Assembly (NCBI GenBank): GCA_029844215.1 | Contig: CM056720.1 | Span: 32,915,711-32,979,710 of the forward strand | DNA length: 64,000 bases | DNA from: Przewalskia tangutica | Taxonomy: Eukaryota; Streptophyta; Magnoliopsida; Solanales; Solanaceae | Direction: 5' to 3' | In this document: positions 57,561 to 64,000 of the stretch, one piece after another | Numbering within the stretch: the first letter of the stretch is position 1 | Layout of the letters: every line of letters starts with the position of its first letter | Translations under genes and position numbers: made by a program | The notes under the pieces: generated by a model | Told to the model about the DNA's origin: nothing | Databases searched by the model: none | What the model saw: the letters and a program-made list of their open reading frames with translations, nothing else

Positions 57561-59264
57561 GTATAGACCCGCATCAAGGGTGGCAAGCCCTCGGTATAAC
57601 AAGTCAAGGGGGTATGTGATATAATAACAGTACAACGGCTTATCGTTAATCAACATAAGCACAGCAAGGGAAACCCCTTTACACAAACATTATAAGACAC
57701 TAACACACGTAGCATCATAACATGATTACTTATCAAACCAACAAGAAAGTATTACAAGGCTATCACAAACCAACATAGTCAAGTTATTCACACAAGGTAC
57801 TTTATACGTTATCTCTTTATAAAGATCCTATTTCTTTCACAAGAGTCACACGATACCCGTAGTATTAGAATAGAGTGACTATCTTTTTAAGTAAACTAAA
57901 ACACTTCCCTTTGTAAAATCAAGTAACAACATTATTTTCCAAACGTTCAAGTTTGCCTAATTTCAAATGCTTAAGTTTCTCATTTTCGAAAGGTTTCGTA
58001 GTTCATAGTTTTAATCACTTAATAATATAATTCTCCTTTAAAACAATTTGAGAAACATATGCCTTATGTGTGAGTAGGTTATTCTTGTTTATAACAATCT
58101 TATTAAAGCAGCCATGATCTAGGAAATGTAATATCATTTTGTCTCATCTTAGCTTCTATGCAGATGGAGGTTTCTACTGGTTTTAATAATACTTAATTAG
58201 TCAATACATTTCCCTTTATTAGCGCTGCAGTGGTTTGTTCGATACTTATTCTGATTTCCGAAATCAGTAAAACATTATTCCTTTTAAAGACCAAGTACTC
58301 ATTACTCACGAATGAGGTTTCACACTTTTTAACAAAATTCATATTAATATAATTAAGTCAAGTCTCTTATCTTTTAAGATCAAACCTCTTAACTTCTAAA
58401 ATCAATAAACCATTCTTTTTATTTCTCTTAAGTCGTTATACCTAACTTCCCATAAAGCTAGTATAACTCTTAAGCTTTTAAAACCAAGTATTACTCTTCT
58501 TTCAAAAAGGTTTCTTAATTCTTTTGAAATACTTCAAGATTTTTATTATTTAACTCAAGTCAAAAGACATCGCAGTAAAACCACATTATGTTAACACACG
58601 TACGTCTACCGTACTAGATATATATTCTTTTAAAATATCATGCTCAAGAGGATAGGAAGAATCACATACCTCGCGACGATTATAGACTATTAGCAAAACG
58701 CTTCACGACTATAACCCGGCTAGCCTTGTTCACCTTTCAAGTAGAACATGCTACTCGCAGAACTTCAACCTATAACGGTTATACAAGTCTATCAATGTCT
58801 AGACTACTCGGTAGAATAAATCTAGATACAAGATTCTACGGAAAATTGGGCAGCACTTCCCTATCCGTCAAACTTCACAAGTTCATCTGAATACACCCCA
58901 TGTAAGTACAGTTCAATTCCCTTCTTATATACTTTCCTTGTATATACCTTATACTTAATTCTTATACTTCAACAGTATGTAACTCTAATTACAATAGGGG
59001 GACAAGATATTTACCTCGATAAGCCCATAATTATCCAAGTTTAAATGTCGATCCTGAGCAACGTTTAGCTCCTACTCTGGGCGCTCCAACCCGCTCCAAA
59101 CAACCCTTAGAAGTTTCCAAACAACTTCTACTTAGCACTTCAACCAACTATGAAGATTTTTCCTTAGGGTTTCGTTTGAGACAAAAAGGACATAAGGTAG
59201 TATTTCCGGGCTCTACGTAGAGAGGTATCTTTGGAATAATAACAATACTTGGAGAGTATTTTCT

Positions 59265-59478
59265 ACCAAGAGGGGGGTGTATTTTCACGAGAACAACACC
59301 ACTGGGAGGGTAGGTGTTTCGCTAGCACCCCTGGAGGGGTACCTCTCGGCCAAAAGGCCTCACAAAGGGGGAGGGGGAAGACTTGGACGAGAACTACACA
59401 AGAAGGGGGGGAGGATTTCAAGACTTAGAAAACATTTTGTGGATGAAGAAGTCTTCAACCAAGGGGGGGGGGGGTATT
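59265..59478. repeat. G-tract cluster, outer M LTR
   Basis: Same arrangement as 25955-26180 but with different run lengths; the largest ends at 59474 next to the TATA complement. Confidence 0.6.
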
Positions 59479-59482
59479 TATA
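59475..59482 (-). promoter_or_regulatory. TATA box of the outer M LTR
   Basis: The complement reads TATAAATA, 422 bp from the LTR start. Confidence 0.6.
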
Positions 59483-59904
59483 GGCCAACCAATGGCCAAG
59501 ATCAAGACAAGTGGGGGGGCAAGTGGAGGGTCAAGATTTGGACAAGTGTTTGTGGGTCCCACTTGCTCATCTACTACACAAAAATATCTACAAAATATCC
59601 TACCAACTCCTTGACCAAAAATCAACACAAAAAACGTGCCAAGAACTCCCATGGCTTGCCGTCCACTTGAGGGACAAGTGTCGCCCTCTCGTTGGTCCAA
59701 AATATTTCATCTCTCGGAAAAATCCGCAAAAATAATAAATGATATAGCCGTATTTTTCCCTTCGCAAAGTTTGGAAAACGTTTCGTCGGAAAACAATTCT
59801 TTTCGGGGGGTTGTGAACAAAATTTTCGTCCCTTGCCTAACTTAAGGCTCAAACTTTTCTACGTACGCCCTCACGTACATACTCTGGAAATACGGGGTAT
59901 AACA

Positions 59905-60270
59905 ATACCCCTGAATGTACAATTATCTACAACACCAGGGAGAACCGTACCAAAAGTCGAGCCTCCGGAGAAATGGAGCTTCTGACACCTGAGCAAGATC
60001 CTAAGAATGAGGATCCACCACCTGCTTACCCTTACCTGCGGCATGAACGCAGCCCCCGAGGAAGGGGGTCAGTACACAATATGTACCAAGTATGTAAAAC
60101 TGGAAAATACTGTAATAATATCATAAGTTTAAAATAAACTGGAGTCATGGAAGAAAGTCAAAATACAGTACACTGTGCCTTACTAACAATGAGAGTAACA
60201 AGTATAAACTTTACTGCATAAAAAAAATAGGAGGCTCATGATCAAAACAGGGTCTCTCGCCCGTAGTATC
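59905..60270 (-). mobile_element. fragment of the older LTR, right of M
   Basis: It begins with the right ATACC copy and continues CCCTGAATGTACAATTATC..., the diverged counterpart of LTR wording near 20440. The CTGCGGCATGAACGCAGC and GGAAGGGGGTC segments match the E1-type LTR. The first half is E1-like in order; it is cut at 60270 by element N. Confidence 0.65.
60266..60270. repeat. putative left TSD of element N (GTATC)
   Basis: The five bases before the LTR start. The partner lies beyond the window, so this is inferred from position. Confidence 0.4.
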
Positions 60271-60694
60271 TGTTATACCCCGTATTTTCAGAGTATGTAC
60301 GTGAGGACGTACGTAGAAAATTTGAGCCTTAAGTTAGGCAAGTTTCGAAATTTGTACACAACACCCGATTAGAGTCGTTTTTCGACGAAACGTTTCCACA
60401 TCTTTTGTTGGGAAAATTCCGGCTATGTCATTTATAATTTTTGCGGATTTTTCCGAGAGACGAACATTTTGGACCAACGGAGGGTGACATGTGTCACCTC
60501 ACATTGGAAGCAAAGGGATGGCGAAATGGCCATTCTTGGCATCGCTTTGTTGCCCAATTTTGGTCAAGGGTTAGGTAGGATATTTTTGTGTAGTTGATGA
60601 GCAAGTGGGACCCACAAACACATGGCTTGATCTTGACCTTACACTTGCTATACACTTGGAAGAATCTTGGCCATTGGTTGGCCATTTCTTCACC

Positions 60695-60702
60695 TATAAA
60701 TA
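60695..60702 (+). promoter_or_regulatory. TATA box of the N LTR
   Basis: TATAAATA, 424 bp from the LTR start, with GAACTTCTTCATCC downstream. Confidence 0.65.
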
Positions 60703-62614
60703 CCCCTCCATGTTGATGAACTTCTTCATCCAAAATTGTTCTAAGTGTTAAAAATCTCTCCTCCTCAACCTTGAAATCGCCCAACACCCCTCCTTGGTTA
60801 AGGCCTCGCCGAGAGCCTCCTCCCCTTTGTGGTGTCTAGCTGGGTACCCCCCCCTAGCCTAGTTGTTTTCGTATAATACCCCTTGTTGTGGTATAGAAAT
60901 ACTCTCCTAGTATTGTTGTTATGTCCAAATACCTTGGCCCAAATACCTTGTAGTATTCCCAAGGTTACACTTATACAAAAGCCCAGAAAATACGATTATA
61001 CTTCCTTTAGCCACAAAAACGAAACCCTAAGGAAATCTTCACCCGTTGTTGAAGTTGTAAGTAGAAGTTGGTTAGAACTTCTAAGGGTTGTTTGGAGCGC
61101 TCGGAGTAGGAGCTAAGCGTTGCTCAGGATCGACTTTATACTTGGATAATTTTGGGCTTATCGAGGTAAACACTCATCGCCCTTCTATTGTAATTGGGAA
61201 TTACATAAGTGTTGAATATATAGTTGTTGTATACTATATATAGAACTGAACTTAGTATTGTGGCAATGTCTTTTGACTTAAGCTCAAGAATAAAGAATTG
61301 AACAAGAATCACATGAAGGATAATAAAGAGAAGAATCGAATCAGAATTACTAGTGTCAGACATATGAGACTTATGTAGCATTACCGTAGTAGAATTGTAC
61401 GCGTCCGGTTAGACGTGTTAACCCTGGTTGGCTTGGTAGCCACCTCGATAAAGGAGGAGATTTACGCTGCCATGGGAGGTGTCGCTGAATTTTCGTAGAA
61501 AGATAGAAACTTGTGTTTGGGGTTAATAGACGTTTGTGACCTTTATAGGTGAAAGTACTAAGAGTAGCGTATTCTACCGAGGAGTGGAAAGGGCTAGTGG
61601 TTGTAGTACTTGGAGCTTTGCTTATTGTCGATAATCGCCGCGAGGTATGTGAACCTCTTCCTATCTCTTCTAGCATGATATGTGAACTATGTAGTACGGT
61701 AGACGCATACGTGTTAATCGTGTTTGATTGTTTAAAACATAAAGTGTTATAACGGCTTTATGGGAAGTTGGTTATAACGACTTTATGTAGGTAAGAAAAT
61801 ACTTTGTGGTTTTAAAAGGTAATCGATGTGAATTATAATCGCTAGTTATAATAAAGAACTTGATGTATTTCAAAAGATTTATAAATCGTTTTGAAGGGAG
61901 AGTAACACTTGGTTTTAAAGGTTTTAAAAGAGTTATACTAGCTTTATGGGAGTTAGGTATAATGTCTTAAGAGAGGTAAAGAAAATGGTTTCTCGATGTT
62001 AGAAGTTAAGAGACTTGATCTTATAAGATAAGAGACTTAACTTATTTGTTTTAATGTGAATGTTTGTGTGAAACCTCATTCGTGAGTAATGAGTACTTGG
62101 TTTTATTTAAAGGGATAATGTTTTACCGATTTGGAAATCGAATGTGTATCGACAGCACCACCGCAGCGTTAATAAAGGAAAATGTATTGAATAATGATGA
62201 ATTGTATTAAAACCAGAGAAACCTCCATCCGCATGTAAACTAAGATGAGACAAAATGATATACATTTTCTAGATCATGGTCATTGTAATAAGAATGTTGT
62301 AAACAAGAATAACCTACTCTCACGTGAGACATATATTACTCAATTGTTCTAAAAAGGAATCCAGGTGATTAAGTTTGGAAACTATGAAACCATTTGAAAC
62401 GGTGCTTGAGTAATGAAACTAGCAAACCGAACTTAGGAAAAGAATGTTGTTACTTGATTTTGAAAAGGGAATGTGGGTTGGTCATTCTAATACTACGGGT
62501 ATCGGGTGACTTTATAAAAGTAATGGATCTCTTTTAAAAGAACTTAACGTATGTAGTACTTTGGGGTTAAAAACCCGGACTTTGGCATAAAATGAAAGTA
62601 CTTTGAGTTGTTGT

Positions 62615-62707
62615 GAAACTTGCCTATGCTTGTTGTTGTGAAACTTGCCTATGCTTGTTGTTGTGAAACTTGCCTATGCTTGTTGTTGTGAAACTTGCCT
62701 ATGCTTG
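62615..62707 (+). repeat. 25-bp tandem repeat, four near-perfect units
   Basis: Units GAAACTTGCCTATGCTTGTT plus GTTGT start at 62615, 62640, 62665 and 62690. The other LTRs of the family show shortened and altered versions at the same place. Confidence 0.85.
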
Positions 62708-62859
62708 TGATGATAGCCTTTGTTGTGCAAGTGTGGTATTTCTGTGTTACCGCGTCTCGATAGAGGCGGTTGACTTGTTGAGAACTTACTGGACGTCTTT
62801 GGCGATGATGGAGAATTCCACCGTATGTTTCCATTTTGATTACTGTCTTGTTGTTGATG

Positions 62860-63140
62860 TCACATGGACATGTCTACACCGATGCAGTATTCCGGGGGCA
62901 TGCGGCCATGCGGCCGGGTTGATTACCCGATATATGGTTATTACTGCAACATGGACATGTCTACACCGATGCAGTATTCCGGGGGCATGTGGCCATGCGG
63001 CAGGGTTGACCACCCAGTATATTATTATTAAGGTTACATGGGCATGTCTACACCGATGCAGTATTCCGGTACGGCCACGCGCCTTGTTATTGTTGCATCA
63101 TGGACATGTCTACATCGATGCAAGATTCCGGCACGCGCCA
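62860..63140 (+). repeat. 87-bp minisatellite in the N LTR
   Basis: TGTCTACACCGATGCAGTAT starts at 62871, 62958 and 63045 (spacing 87 and 87), with a final shorter unit at 63107 (62 bases on). The 87-bp form has GGGGGCATG-GGCCATGCGGC between cores, which is lost or shortened in the E3 copies. Confidence 0.85.
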
Positions 63141-63725
63141 TGATGCGAACATGATGGATGTTGTGGGCGAGACCCATAGTTATATTTGAGTGGTGACTTT
63201 GAGGCGCGAGTCCCCGACTGATCGCTTTTATGTTGCATCGTATTTTGGTTATCATACATGTCTCCCGCTTTTTAAGCTATTATGATTTCATTTGTGATTT
63301 GACAAGCCACATACTGGTACCGCCAGATCGACCTCCTTCGGGCCGCGTTCATGCCGCAGTAGAGGTACATCGGCCGTGGATCCCCGCCTTAGGATCTCAT
63401 TTCAGCGTGTTGGAAAGTCCGTTCCTTCTGAGGCTTATCTTTGTATGTTTCTCGAGTTGTAGGTTCTTGTACATTCGTGGGTATGGCGGCCCGTCCCGTC
63501 ATAGTTGTTGTAAATCTTAAGTGCAGAGTAATTGTAGGCGTGGTTTGTAAAAGGATAATTGTTCGGTTTTTATGTTTATACCAAGGCAACTGCTTTGGTT
63601 GGCCTGCTTATTTATTATATCTCTTGTTTCATGACTCGTGTTTTATTTTCCGCTGGTTTTCTCGATGTTGTATCACTAGGGTGCCCGGTAAGGCACCACC
63701 ACGCCCGAATTCGGGCGTGACAAAG

Positions 63726-63736
63726 TGGTATCGAGC
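63726..63736 (+). other. primer binding site of N, one base short
   Basis: TGGTATCGAGC following CAAAG. Confidence 0.8.
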
Positions 63737-63918
63737 GATTAGTCCTCGGAAAGTGTCTACGATCGTGTCTAGTAGTCTTGATTATCGGTGTGTGCACCAC
63801 ATCTATAATCGGAGGCTATAGGACATTTAGGATTGGTTTCCATTCTTCTCATTCCGAGATCGTGCCTTAGAGCCGTGTTGTAAGTTGGACCCTCCGACGT
63901 GTTTCGCTTTTACCGATT

Positions 63919-64000
63919 ATGCCTCGCGAAAGGCAACCAGGCCCGAGGGCAAGGCAGCCGGCGGAGCCGCTAGTGGGATTCAGAGAGTACGGAGGCGCAG
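63919..64000 (+). pseudogene. gag: start of gag of element N, runs off the window
   Basis: The ATG at 63919 opens MPRERQPGPR, close to the gag starts of the relatives but apparently shifted early (compare MPPRKAT). Only 82 bases are visible, so whether the frame is open downstream is unknown. Confidence 0.5.

Larger units (their letters stand above)
20175..59904 (-). mobile_element. element M: tandem LTR array carrying E1, E2 and E3
   Basis: On the minus strand the order is LTR (59904-56528), internal a (56527-55077 and 27646-26608, split by E1), LTR (26607-23206), internal b (23205 to about 20874), partial LTR (about 20873-20175). The outer flanks are a matching ATACC duplication, so the whole derives from one insertion that later gained a second unit, most simply by unequal recombination between LTRs. 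Both internal regions are gag-only and of the LARD type. Confidence 0.8.
56528..59904 (-). mobile_element. 5' LTR of element M (3377 bp)
   Basis: On the plus strand it runs from TGTCACGACC to GTATAACA and is very similar to 23206-26607 with many small indels. It is bordered by the ATACC duplication on the right. Confidence 0.9.
60271..63722 (+). mobile_element. 5' LTR of element N (3452 bp, short-U3 type)
   Basis: Runs from TGTTATACCCCGTATTTTC to GGGCGTGACA, followed by the primer site. It is the most regular plus-strand LTR here: its repeats are nearly perfect and it has fewer apparent small deletions than E2 or E3. Confidence 0.88.

Noticed and set aside
62600..63140. Regularly spaced repeats that could suggest a CRISPR array
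   Set aside because: Units are variable minisatellites inside a plant LTR, the spacers are related to each other, there are no cas genes, and the context is eukaryotic.
1..64000. Host genes, tRNA or rRNA genes, or a bacterial-type operon
   Set aside because: Every recognisable protein segment belongs to retrotransposon gag or pol; tRNA-like strings are primer sites only; no rRNA wording was seen.

Overview
The window is nuclear plant DNA, most likely pericentromeric heterochromatin of a eudicot. The Tekay-like protein fragments look Solanaceae-like, but that is a weak guess. No host gene, rRNA, tRNA gene or CRISPR array is supported. Almost every base belongs to LTR retrotransposons, nearly all Ty3/gypsy, inserted into one another. 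The evidence is LTR ends (TGTTATACC...TGACA or TTACA), tRNA-type primer sites, polypurine tracts, recognisable gag/protease/RT/RNase H/integrase fragments, and target-site duplications (TSDs) read directly from the sequence.

Left part. Positions 1-7553 are element A (+): a partial LTR, a 2.1 kb internal region and an LTR. It sits 53 bp inside the internal region of a minus-strand relative, M0, whose LTR is 7607-11061. M0 in turn lies in the reverse transcriptase gene of a Tekay-like chromovirus (RT/RNase H fragment 11062-11882, +). Then come an Athila-like gag-protease element without RT (about 11883-16229, -), inserted in the RT of a Reina-like element (16230-18863, -), an unrecognised stretch (18864-19321) and a Tat/Ogre-like 3' LTR (19322-20008, -).

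Central nest, 20175-59904. An older LTR (20024-20174 plus 59905-60270) was split by minus-strand element M, flanked by the TSD ATACC. M is a tandem LTR-internal-LTR-internal-LTR array with one terminal deletion. Into M's internal region went E1 (27647-55071, +, TSD AACCC), the only element here with gag, protease, RT, RNase H, integrase and a chromodomain remnant. Into E1's 3' LTR went E2 (36500-54179, +, TSD AGTAT), and into E2's 5' LTR went E3 (39442-48285, +). For three of these insertions the uninterrupted site is visible in a paralogous copy in the window. Right of the nest, element N (60271 onward, +) runs off the edge.

A, M0, M, E2, E3 and N form one family: LTRs of 3.3-3.7 kb and, where the internal region is complete, about 2.1-2.5 kb of it carrying a broken gag but no protease or RT. 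In A and M the 3' part still holds a decayed integrase, so the family looks like a LARD-type internal-deletion derivative of a Tekay/Del chromovirus. It shares LTR ends, primer site and a conserved hairpin-polypurine module with E1, so E1-like elements may mobilise it (inference). Copies differ by many 1-3 base changes, often at CAG or CTG, a pattern suggesting systematic consensus error in methylated repeats. Reading frames of the E and LARD elements should be read with that caution.
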